A DNA stretch of 20,387 nucleotides, taken from Pleurotus djamor (taxonomy: Eukaryota; Basidiomycota; Agaricomycetes; Agaricales; Pleurotaceae). The notes under the pieces were generated by a model. The model ran no database searches. It was not told where the DNA came from and saw nothing but the letters and a program-made list of their open reading frames with translations. Below are positions 1 to 9,744 of the stretch, one piece after another. The translations under genes were made by a program, and so were the position numbers. Position 1 is the first letter of the stretch. Each line of letters starts with the position of its first letter. The stretch covers positions 1 through 20,387 of the forward strand of contig JAPEVF010000801.1 in assembly GCA_029747585.1 (NCBI GenBank). Reading direction: 5' to 3'.

Positions 1-23
1 GGGACGAAAGAAAAGGCACTTAC

Positions 24-1744
24 AGCGACGAAGCTGTTGGCAAAGAAGTTAAAGTACGCTCCCCAGCTGGGAACTCGGTGACGATAACGCGAGCAGACGC
101 ATTATTACCAAAATCAATCAATGGCTTCATCGACACAGCAGCCTGCTCGGGCGACAGCAGAGGGTTAATGTATATCGCAGTGAAGCCATTCGCGATCCCA
201 CCCCACCCCTCTTCAGCCCAGCGAACGGTATTGTTCACCATAACCGTGAACATATCACGCGTGATGTTGGACTGTGTACCAGTCGGCGGTCTCGGGAATA
301 TGAGAATCACAGCCTGAAGTGTAACCTGTGGTGACGCCAATATGGTTGCCTCAGTCACCACTCCAAACGTTCCACCGCCACCTAGAGTTACAGCAATAGT
401 AAAAATCAATCAGCGATCACAAATACCGGAACACGGGCGCAGAAGCCTTACCGCCTCGGAGTGCGAAAAATAGGTCCTGGTGTTGGCACATATTCGCCGT
501 CCTGAGAACGCCATCAGGCGTAACGACCTTGTATTCGAGCTACACCGTCGGTGAGAAAGCATACCCGGCCGAGAAAACGATGGAACGCACCACCCGATCA
601 ACACCCAGGCCCATAACGTTCGATAGCGCTCCATGACCACCGCCCTACACAGCCATCTGATGTGTGATGCTGATGAGAGAGAGAAAGAGACGAAAAATGT
701 ACCTGCAACCAACCACCAACGACGCCCACATTTTTGTCGCTCCCACCAACCACGGTGATGTTGTGGGCTTCGGCGAAGGCATAAGCTTCTCCCCATTGAG
801 TACCTGCCTAGAAACACGGTTTAGATCGAGGCTAGAAGGTGAAGCGCGTTCTGGGCTTACTCCGACTGTCATTCCAGGACTCGATTTCGTGCGAGCGCAT
901 CCAGAAGGCACAAATGAGGGATGGTACGACATCTAGCATGGGGTTTCAGCATATATGCGTGGTCAAATAGGCATGTACGTTACATTCTTCAAGTTGTGGG
1001 TCTAGCCTCGTTCAATCAGCATACATGCGATACCAGAACGAGTAACAGGACGTACCCATAGAGCCAAGGACGACGGTGCGCTGCTACGGCCCTTGTAGTC
1101 GTGCTACACGAATTCGTTTCAGCGTCCCAGAGCAGAGCTAGAAGCAGCTGAACTCACCCCGGTGTTTTTGACAACGATTGGAACCCCAGTCTTCTCAGAA
1201 AACTTGAACGCCTTTGTTATATCCTTCGGCGAGCGCACATCGATCTAGAAAGAACTCAGTATTGAACGGACTGGCAGCATAGACTCGACGCCTCACGTAG
1301 TACTTCGAAATGCTCCCCAGCCTGCATTTATTCGGAGGCGACGTCGGCAGTGTAGAATTCGGGTTCGTGTAGTCCAGAAGACACTGCTCGCCCGTTACTT
1401 GACATGTCTCCCACTGCGTGTTGATGTACCCGCCAAATACGTCCGACCTCGATGCTAGGATGTATGCTATTGAAAAGCGAGCTCTTTGAAGAACAACATA
1501 GAGACTCACTTTCGTCACCATATGTTGCTCTAACCACACGGCACTCCTCCGAGTCCGGTCCGTCAAAGCAAGATTTCGCCATCGGAACTCCCTCATACAG
1601 ACGACCCTGCACCTCCGACCTCAGTCCAGCCCACAACGCGTCCGACGTGTGTTGCAAAGGATGCGAAGTCAACTGGGCACCGCGCACCGCCTCGACGACA
1701 GCGAGCACGTTCAAGGCGACGAATATCCCTCGTGAAGCAGCCAT
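24..1744 (-). CDS. Secreted FAD-linked oxidoreductase (BBE / 6-hydroxy-D-nicotine oxidase-like), 3' end outside window
   Basis: Ten exons read on the minus strand: 1744-1510, 1454-1297, 1244-1158, 1103-1056, 1001-984, 932-861, 807-703, 644-591, 539-452, 381-24. All introns are GT...AG and phases agree. The start ATG opens a signal-peptide-like segment (about residues 1-23). Next come a VPIVVKNTG strand and HDYKGRSS, whose His (about residue 161) is the usual 8-alpha-histidyl FAD attachment residue; then PSFVPSGC, TVGAGTQWGEAYAFA, VGGWLQGGGHG, and RGGGGGTFGVVTEA, the core of the FAD-binding PCMH fold. The second, cysteinyl FAD link of berberine bridge enzymes is not seen, so mono-covalent FAD is inferred. 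About 407 residues are visible; the family usually has 500-600, so the C-terminal BBE segment lies left of the window. Near 65-72 the frame slips by one base: the expected SWGAYFNFFANSFVA is in another frame and ends exactly at a GT donor. Such enzymes oxidise alcohols, sugars or alkaloid-like compounds; the substrate is unknown. Confidence 0.88.
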
Positions 1745-1793
1745 GATGGTGGTCGAGGATGATCGATGAAGACGCGTTCCAACCCAACCATGC

Positions 1794-1801
1794 CTTTTAT
1801 A
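1794..1801 (-). promoter_or_regulatory. TATA box of the FAD oxidoreductase gene
   Basis: On the minus strand this reads TATAAAAG, a canonical TATA box, 50 bp upstream of the ATG at 1744. That would put transcription start about 20 nt before the start codon. Inferred from sequence and position only. Confidence 0.5.
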
Positions 1802-2316
1802 CCGAACCCCCCAGCCCCAACTGTCGAAAACTTATGTCAAGATATGTCCGGAAAAGCCATGAGGTCTGTCATCCATCAAGGCACCGAGGATGTCGCATCT
1901 CTTGGTGATAAGTCCGCAGGAGGTCATCGTTCCGGGAAGATTGCTGATTTTTGGGCGCGAGGGTCAGCGTGGTGTTGAACAAAGCGGTGCTTGTGCGCTT
2001 CGAACGGCGTTGAAGCGCCCACCGGCTGAGCTAGGGGATAAAGGGGCTAAGGAGACATCATCTACCCACAGCTTCAAGCGTGTTTCAACCAGAAGCTTGC
2101 GCTATTTTCACTGCGTTCGACCATACGTACGCGATTCTAAGCGTTTTAAATTTAGAGCCAGCTGTATAGAGTAGTATCATACCAGGTGAGCCAGGGAATT
2201 GTGGCGGTAGGCCGTTCTACCCGAATGCCTGATTTCCCTTGCCACTTTTCAGCTCTCGTGTAGCATGGTATAGTGTGTCCCTTTCGAAACGCGTGTATCT
2301 ATAATCTAGAGCACCA
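1802..2316. other. Intergenic region between the two flavoenzyme genes
   Basis: About 515 bp between the promoter of the FAD oxidoreductase gene and the stop of the D-lactate dehydrogenase gene, both on the minus strand. It should hold the upstream region of the first and the 3' UTR of the second. The open frames here lack splice or protein signatures, and I see no RNA gene or repeat. Confidence 0.5.
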
Positions 2317-4866
2317 TCAATGCCCGTTCTTCGAATCCTCAGGGGAGTCAGGATATAGCTAGACGAGTTTCTCAGTACAGTACTCACTGACGGCGCGAAC
2401 AAGGTACTTTACCTTTCCAGGATTAAACAAGCCCAATGGGTCGATTGACCTCTTGATCGTTTTCATCAGCTCGACCGATCCAACGCCCAACTCTTCGTAC
2501 AAATACTGTTTCTTCCCAATACCCACACCATGTTCGCCGGTACCTTCAACAACCAACCCAACCATATCAGTCAAACCAAAGCCACGGTCAAATAAATTGG
2601 AAGACGCTGAACGTACATGTACCATCCAACGCAATTGCCCGCTCGACCATCCGATGAACGGCTTCTCTAGCGATCTTCAGTTCTTCCTCGGTCTTGAAGA
2701 GTAAGAGCGCATGGAAGTTGCCATCCCCGACGTGTCCGACGATCGTGCAAATCAACCCGATTTCTGAGAGATCTTGTTTCGTTTCGTAGACAAGCTGCGG
2801 GAGCTTCGAAACCGGCACACTAGAGTAGAAAATCACGAATCAGCCGCAGATCCCCAAAGCACCCACCCCCCGACCAACAGCAACACTTGAAGGAAACGCC
2901 TACCAAACATCCGTACTCCACCCCTTCCCATCCTCCCCCTCCAACAANGCCAACCCCGAAAACAACGCATTCTTCCTATCAGCCCACAACTTCTCCGCCT
3001 CCTCCTCATCTTTCGCAAGCGTAAACCCATATCCGCCGTACTTCCCCACCACCGATTTCACTATACGCGCGGTTTCCTGTAGGGAGGAGGGGGAGTGGCC
3101 TTGGAATTTAAAGAACAGCGAGTCTTTTTCTGGCCATTTTCGGGTGGACATGCCGTATTTGTTGGTGGCGGCCATGAAGGTGTCGTCGAGGAGTTCGACG
3201 CATTCTGTAATTACGTGGGTTTGTCGGTTCAAGGTCATGGAAAGAGGAAAGGTGGAGGACGCACGTATTCCTACGCCCTGATTTAGGACGTCGATAACCG
3301 CCTCGGTGGCTTTCTTGACATCGGGGAAATGGACCACAGCGACCGTGATTGGTAAAACGGGAGTAAGGCGGATAGTCACTGGTGAAAAGGTTGTATTCTG
3401 GGGTTCATAAAAAGCGCTAGGGTAGCAGAATACGCACCTTCCGTGACGATACCCAAGGTCCCTTCAGCGCCGATAAACAGCTTGGTAAGATCAAACCCAG
3501 CAGACGACTTCCTAGATCGTCTACGGGTTTTTATGACTTCCCCAGACGGTAGGACAACCGTCTAATGTTAAAATATGGTGGTTTGGACGAGTTTGATAGA
3601 GTAAGCGTATGAGAAAAGGATGAACCGAGCAAAGAAGTCACATCAAAGACTTACAGCGTTCAGAAACCATTCGCCTTTGGCAGTACCATATCTAACGGCA
3701 TTCGCTACGATTTCATGAACCTTCAATCGGCACCCAAAATATGGCTTCGAACGGACATAGCGTGACTTACTTCCAGAACACCCCGTACTAAGCATCCCAC
3801 CAATCGTCGCTCCAGGTGCAGGATCAAGCTTTCGAAGGATATTTACGTTAATCAGGGGTGAAAGAATTAAGAAGGGACAAAAAGGCAGCGCCTTACGGGG
3901 AAGAACAACGGTATTCCTAAAGTTAACTGACTATCAGCCTTCAGGTCGCCGCGCGAAGCCTTCAATCGGGGGGAAGGGAAGCTAGAGCGTACCTTGCTTT
4001 TTTAACGTCTCGTTAAGGTCGACCCATCGAAGGCCAGGCTGACATACAACGTCCGAATCCGCCTCTGTGGTCAAGGAATCAGACGAACTCGACGACAAGC
4101 AGAAAGAGGTGGTACGTACCGTGAATTTCTATAATTCGATCCATCTGGGACATGTCTACGCAGATACCACCCGATGCGTGCTAAATAAAAGCAGCGCGAA
4201 CAAGGTAAAATTTAGCGTTAAGCGGTAATTGATACTTTAGTAGCTTACCCCTCTATTATGCCCTTCGAGCGAAGTACCGCCCGAATAGGGTATAACGGGC
4301 ATCTTGTACTTTCTTGATATGTTGACCACTTTGACGACATCCTCAGTGGTTAAAGGGTACACGATCACACTGTGCAGAGCGCCTACGCGGTGCGGACCAA
4401 GCAGAATATGAGCTCCGTGAAAGTCGAACCCACAAGGTGGAAGGAATGGCTCACCAGGATGATAATCATACAACGAAAATCCGTGTCTCTCCAGATCCTC
4501 TTCATCGCGCGATACCATTCCCTCTTTCGGTAACACCTCTCGGAGCTCTCGAATAGCAGACTCAAAGTCCTTGGGTGTACCGTACTGCGGATTGAACGTA
4601 TTCGCAGACTCTGGTGAATTTGATGACCAACTAGTTCCAACGGCATACCCGATCACTCCAGCTAGCAGGGACCCTGAGAGTGCGAGAAAGGCTACAGGGC
4701 GTCGTTGGGACTTCGAATGACCAGGACTTTTGGGTACATGGGAGGGATGCGTATGGTTTTGACGGCGGGTAGATCCAACAGGGAGACGTAGTCGGGATAG
4801 AGTTCTCGTTGGCTCAAGACGCCGCGCACAAAGACCCGTCGTACGACCAAATAGAAACAGTGACAT
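2317..4866 (-). CDS. DLD1: D-lactate dehydrogenase (cytochrome), mitochondrial
   Basis: Twelve exons join in frame into 597 residues: 4866-4249, 4180-4120, 4064-3993, 3916-3897, 3828-3771, 3704-3655, 3561-3438, 3378-3265, 3204-2904, 2819-2617, 2543-2413, 2358-2317. The N terminus is Arg/Ser-rich, like a mitochondrial presequence, followed by one hydrophobic segment (about residues 59-76), fitting an inner-membrane anchor. The FAD-binding PCMH domain carries [17 protein letters not shown] (ending at 206), [31 protein letters not shown] and [13 protein letters not shown]. The FAD-oxidase C-terminal domain has [33 protein letters not shown] (about 501-509) and [12 protein letters not shown] (about 541-552). 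It ends NPGKLYPD plus nine residues, a normal fungal terminus recovered only by splicing out 2412-2359. The enzyme oxidises D-lactate to pyruvate and passes electrons to cytochrome c, clearing D-lactate from the methylglyoxal pathway. One base (2947) is N, within a SGLxLLEG segment; no frame break. Symbol given by family resemblance to yeast DLD1. Confidence 0.93.
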
Positions 4867-5030
4867 TCACGGATCGTGGAACGGAAAAGAGGGTCAAGAC
4901 TGTGGAAGAAAGGAAAGGAGAGATATTGTGTGAGTACGAATGAGACTTGAACCGGGTATGGCGTAATTAGATGCCGTACTTGAGTGCTAGCCTGGGTAAT
5001 AGGTATGGTCATCTGTTCGAGGACCCTGGC

Positions 5031-5038
5031 ATATATAA
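5031..5038 (-). promoter_or_regulatory. Possible TATA element upstream of the D-lactate dehydrogenase gene
   Basis: ATATATAA on the plus strand (TTATATAT on the minus strand) lies about 165 bp upstream of the ATG at 4866. It is the only clear TATA-like site in the upstream region. The distance would imply a 5' UTR of about 130 nt. The assignment is positional only. Confidence 0.3.
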
Positions 5039-5757
5039 GCCCTGATCAATCCTCACACGCGTGCTTCCACAGACGCATCATGGGAGAGAGGGGAAAAACC
5101 TCCGACATCGAAGGAACGGATCGAATACTCGGGTTACGTTGGCTAGCGATGGGAAGGGCTGAGATAGATGCATATATCGGTAAGAAAACTCACCGTATGT
5201 GTGCATCTTGTGTACGTACTCTACAGATAGAGAGTCATCAAGCGCAGAGATGACAGAAGAGTCGGTTTCGGGAAGCATCAAATGAATCTAGATGTAACCT
5301 AACGTCAACCGTAGTTCTTCGAGGTGAGCGTAAGGAACCACTTACAGTGGAATTGAGCTCCCAGATGGTCGCAGGTTGTCTCGTGCCGGTATGAAGGTAG
5401 ATGCTTCCGTAGTCGTCTCAGAGAGTCAGCTACGAGANGGGGGCTTCGGTATTGGAGATCGGGTCTTCTAAGGTTCGTAGAAATTGCAGGTGAAAAATGC
5501 GCTGACCGTCATAGCGAAGGGTTTTCTTCGGAGGGCATGGTTGTGTCCAGGCAGCGAGGCTAAGTCTGAGGATAGGCTTACTCCACTTTCATTATCAGAA
5601 ATAATGTCATACTTGGCTGGCTTCAAGCTCGGAACAAGAGATGTCGATGCAAGCGCTGGGCGCTCGTTGGTAGAGGTTCCTCAGGAGCCTCTTTAGGGAC
5701 ATAGGAGAGGATGGAACAGACGTTACTTGGCTTTTTACTCGCTCGTTAATGGTATTG
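5039..5757. other. Intergenic region, no supported gene
   Basis: About 720 bp between the upstream region of the D-lactate dehydrogenase gene and the stop of the first F-box-like gene. Open frames are short and match nothing recognised. Good splice donor strings occur on the minus strand near 5341-5347, but I could not connect them to a coding exon. One ambiguous base sits at 5438 beside a G run. Confidence 0.4.
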
Positions 5758-6998
5758 TTATAAAGTAGTACTAAGGCTATCCATTAAGGGCTCCCACCAT
5801 TGTTCGAACTTCGTTGCGGGACGAATGTTCATCAGGACAGGCGCCCCGGCATTGTCCAAGTACCGGAAAGTGGGCGAGGACGTCGAGTCGGCTGAGTACA
5901 TACTCTTTCGGTACGTGACGTCGACTGCAAGTAAAGAAGGGTATTGCCTGTATAGCTCGTGAATCTGAATGACGGCCTTCGGTAGACCAGGAATGCTGGT
6001 ATCGAGCCTACCGATGTGAATGTAGGAAAGGGCTTTTGAAGCAACATTCAAGAGATCTTCAATTTGTATCTGCGCAGGAATTGAGGAAGTTAAGTTGCTA
6101 ACAAGCTTTTGAAACAAATAGAATCGCAGCTACCTCGCCATTCCCGTCCATGGTGAACGAGAAGTCTAGCAACCGGAGACTTTTCAGATGCGGCGAAATC
6201 GAGGACAGTGCTTGCGACGAATATACTATGTGGACTTGAAGTGTGACCAAGTTCGTCAGAGTTGTTGCTGGCTTAAGGAATGAACCGGCCCCGACATCAA
6301 TCATAGACAGGTGCTGGATGGGGGCAATGTTGAATATTGCATCTAAGCCGCGAGCATGGATGATCTGAAACGTATTCAGGTTGTTCAATGTGGTGTATGG
6401 GGGAAGGAATGACGCCAAGTCGCCAATGTGGCCCTCGAATCTGAGGAAATGGAGCGAATTTCTCCGAGACCGTAGGAGGTCTGTCATCGTCATAGGCATG
6501 CCGATCGGTATCTCAAGATGCGTGAGAGCTGCAGATTCTGGGATGGACTCCAGGACCACGTCGTTGTCGTCTGTCCAAGAGAGGGAGAGGCGTTGTAAGT
6601 GGCGAAGGTAGGGGAGAATCTTGATGATCAGGGTGGTAGGAGATTCTGCGTCCTCTACGAAGGTGGATATATGTTCACCGAGGGCTGGATTTCGGATCAG
6701 GGATCTAACGAGGCGGCGAAGATGCGAAGGTAGTACATGAGTGCACACTCCATATTTGACCGGTAGGTTGTCTTCATCTTGATATGCGATGACGAGGGTT
6801 TCGTATATGATCGGAACGACTATATCATGGATATCACGGGATACGGTGAGCAGAGGGTGAAGGACATTTCGAAACGGGGACCCCAATTGCATCATAATCA
6901 TTGTCCATAGTTCCGGAGGAAGCGTAGGTACTACAGGAGTGATCAAAGAAACTCAGCCATCTGCGCCGTAATCAGGGCAAAACCGTACCTCGAGTCAT
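5758..6998 (-). CDS. F-box-like protein with LRR-like C-terminal part (gene 3)
   Basis: Three exons, 6998-6989, 6930-6134 and 6069-5758, give 372 residues; introns are 58 and 64 nt. The long frame has no ATG before the F-box, so the start comes from a 10-nt first coding exon (ATG ACT CGA G) that splices in phase 1 to give MTRVPTLPPELW. That opening, with LLTVSRDIHDIVVPIIYETLVI, is F-box-like (residues about 4-50), known elsewhere to bind Skp1 in SCF ubiquitin ligases. The rest is a run of leucine-rich segments (LRHLQRLSL, ALTHLEIPI, LHFLRFEG, NLVTLQVHI, LKSLRLLDF), LRR-like without strict periodicity. The C terminus carries FEQWWEPL. It is transcribed away from gene 4 with 200 bp between the start codons, and shares with gene 4 the tiny first coding exon, an RNPAL motif, the last intron position and the WWE tail. 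Substrate unknown. Confidence 0.82.
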
Positions 6999-7198
6999 GT
7001 TGGGAGGAGACACAAAATCCATCGATCATTTGTAACAAATCTGGTAGATTCCAAAAGCTCCAAAGTCAAATAATCCAAGTCCATCGCGTGGCTGACCCTA
7101 GGGGCACACGAAGATCGTTATCTTGTATCCGATCGCCCTCTTCGCCCTCTTGCTCATACATCCAAGAACCAGTTTCCGAGTATAAATAATAGCCTGAA
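6999..7198. promoter_or_regulatory. Shared promoter region of two divergent F-box-like genes
   Basis: Exactly 200 bp separate the two start codons (6998 minus, 7199 plus), so both promoters must fit or overlap here. A TATAAATAAT string lies at 7181-7190. It is too close to the plus-strand ATG (9 bp) to act as an ordinary TATA box for that gene, and might serve the minus-strand gene or be chance. Confidence 0.55.
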
Positions 7199-8590
7199 AT
7201 GATACGTAAGTAATCGCGTACAATTTACCTCCCAGACATGTGTGTCTAACAGGACATCGTAGATCTTCCCATTGAACTCTGGGCTTTGATCATCGCGAAC
7301 CACCACTCTCATGACCGTAGCTCTCTCTTAAACCTGCAACGAACTTCCAAGCAGCTACATGCGCTTTTAACTCCCCTTATATATAACACGGTCTCGATAA
7401 CGTTTTCGGATTCGGACGCCTTCCTCAATTGGGCTAGCGCACGGAGCGGGGAAGAGGTTCGTACGAATACTGTCCGTGAGTCAATCTCAGTCGTCTACCT
7501 TTGTATTTGGTTGATTGAGGCTCTTACTCGTAGGTTGGAAACCACAGGCCCTATATACCACTTCCCCCCATATTTCCATCCCGTTTCATCGACTTCCCAT
7601 GCTTCACGCCACGTTCATGAGGAATCCCGCTTTGGCGAAATATACGGACTTCCTGACAGTCAATCCCTTCTCCGGGAAGGCCAGACACGTGGATGGATGG
7701 AGCGATTTGGAGAAGATAGGATGGGACGAGCTTCGCGGAATCTTACCGTTTTTCACAAACGTCAAACGCGTATCTGTCCACTACAGTCTGGTCTTCCCGT
7801 CAGAAATTCTCCACGGTCTTCCTGCCACAGTTCAACTGACACATCTCGAAATCATGTACAGCGACGAAGGCGTTCTTTCCCTCCTCATGAAGCACTCGAA
7901 TCTACAATTTGCTAGCTTTGGAATTACACGTGTTTCTTCGGCCACCCTGACTGGTCCTGTCATCGACCTCCCAAGGCTGGTTTCGCTTGAGGCAGGTGTT
8001 AGTCTCTGGGAGGCCTTGTTTCCTAGGCTGTCACGCTCATCGCTCAGTGCGGTCAGACACCTTTCCATCTCTGTTTTCAACGCAATCCCTCCACCCATCC
8101 CCACTACTCTGACCTTAAACAATCTCCTGAGCCTTCGACTTTCATCCGAGGACCCAGGACTTATTGCACAGTTTAGTCGCCATCTTCATAGTGTTAAACA
8201 TCTCTCAATCGATGCAGTGAACGAGGTGCGCTACGTTGGTCTTGTTTTCTCCCCGTTCAGCAGCCATTCTAATTCCAACAACCGTTTCCACGAAAATAGG
8301 ATATTTCCGACATCGACGCGATCTTCGATATCCCATCCCGATCGCTCGTCTACATCTACCTTTTATTGGACAGAGAAGTTCATCCTCCAACGATCGCTGC
8401 CCTCTTCGAACAATTTCCGAAACTTACTATCGTGGATTGGGAGTTCTCTGATAATTATATGGGTTTTTCGTGCGCCATTACGCGATGTTCGCGTGGGTCA
8501 AGCCCTATCAGGTGGATTCACAGTCGTCCTGAGCCCAGTCAAACGTGGTGGGAGAAAGCCAGTGAGGAAGTTGAGCGAGTGAATGAGTAG
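7199..8590 (+). CDS. F-box-like protein (gene 4), paralogue of the gene at 15503-16886
   Basis: Four exons, 7199-7205, 7263-7475, 7534-8225 and 8300-8590, join in frame into 400 residues; introns are 57, 58 and 74 nt. The long frame lacks an ATG; the start is a 7-nt first coding exon (ATG ATA C) giving MIHLPIELWALIIANHH, an F-box-like opening continued by RSSLLNLQRTSKQLHALLTPLIYNTVSI. The middle has leucine-rich strand-like segments (VQLTHLEIM, LPRLVSLEAG, VRHLSISV, LNNLLSLRLS, VKHLSIDAV). The last exon reads DISDIDAIF, IAALFEQFPKLTIVDWEF and ends with TWWEKASEEVERVNE. A second possible donor for intron 2 (GTACGA at 7461) has the same phase and would remove five residues. The role, probably a substrate adaptor of an SCF complex, is inferred from family; the target is unknown. 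Confidence 0.83.
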
Positions 8591-8787
8591 GGAAGCATAT
8601 GCATGCGAAGATATTTCCCTTCTGCCAATGAAAGTAGATACGTCTGTAACCGTGATTAGTATGTTCTATGAAGATACATTGGGCGAGGTCATAATGTGAG
8701 ATAGAGCCACGGAAACCACTATCGCTTCACCACTACGGACCGTCTCTTGACGCTGTTGCCGTTGGAGCCGAGTACCGTCACTTTTCA

Positions 8788-9353
8788 ATGCCCAATCAAA
8801 CATATAAGGTCACTGGCGATGAACGCTCCTGGAACGCTTCTCTAAATAGCCCACTCATAAGTCAACACTTACACGATGATTCGGGCACAAGATCGTCGCT
8901 CACCTCAGATTCGAGTCCACCTCATGAGCAAACGGCGTTCCCCTATTTCAGAACACTCAAACAGAAGTTAGTAAGGCTGAATAAGAAGGAGTTGAAGCTG
9001 GAGAGACGTACGTATAACTATGGCTCCCCACAACTCGAGCTAGCGTTGCGGACGTGACCACTGACTTGCGTGGGGCTTGGTTACCAGCTCCTAGAGTACA
9101 ATCGACACCGAAGACTGAATATCAGCGAACTCAACAATCAGACACCGGAATCGCATACTTACCGATGATGATCGAGGAGAAGCCGATCGACATGTTCTTC
9201 CAACAGTCAACCTTTGACCTGCTCCGTTCGACACCATCGTCTAACACGGTCATCCATTATCGCATTAGCGCTCGGCGCTCGGAATTGAGAGCCTTCGTCG
9301 ATGTGGGTCAGAAAACGGAGGAACGAGAGTTGACGTTGACGTTGAACGTTTGA
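8788..9353 (+). CDS. Uncertain small hypothetical protein
   Basis: An ATG at 8788 opens a frame that can be spliced at GTACGT (9008) to an acceptor after 9087, giving exons 8788-9007 and 9088-9353 and 161 residues. The product is polar, Ser/Thr-rich at the start with a KLVRLNKKELKLERR basic stretch, and matches nothing I know. The minus strand of the same DNA also has a good donor string (GTAAGTATG, near 9155-9163), so the coding strand is not settled. It may be non-coding. Confidence 0.2.
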
Positions 9354-9744
9354 AGGGCATACAGAGAGTATGCCACGAGAGCGGATGAGGATTTGGCGAA
9401 AGGATTGAACTGAAAAAACTTTGACGAAGGGAGTCACCAGCATTTGCCATTGCGGGCGAGTACGCACCCATAGTTGGACACAGTTGATTCGCCTGAAGTG
9501 AACGGCTCGTTGGTGTGCGAGGATTTAGTTGGGCGTAGGCAGTCCGGGAGTTTACACCTCTAACCCATGTACTCTAGATAAATCCTTTGAGAAGTCTGCC
9601 TATTTTTATCCTGATATCGCCGATTGCGCAACTCAGGTGGGAGCTTAGCTTGTCGCTGTGAATGGTCTTATCGAAAGATAGACTCGGTACAGAAACTGAG
9701 CCGAACGGCGACGTCGCCTCATCGTGTCCCTAGCAATTTACAAG
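9354..9744. other. Intergenic region, no gene seen
   Basis: About 390 bp before the stop codon of the minus-strand membrane-protein gene. It should contain that gene's 3' UTR. No repeat, RNA gene or convincing frame is visible. Confidence 0.5.

Noticed and set aside
20..409. Stand-alone 129-residue minus-strand protein
   Set aside because: Its first residues are intron translation and it starts without an ATG; it is an internal exon (381-24) of the FAD oxidoreductase.
4984..5253. 89-residue plus-strand frame upstream of the D-lactate dehydrogenase gene
   Set aside because: No ATG start, no recognisable protein features, and it lies over the promoter region of the minus-strand gene.
7286..7915. 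209-residue plus-strand frame as a complete gene
   Set aside because: It begins at TTG, loses the family similarity after 7475, and its tail overlaps the better-supported exon 3 in another frame.
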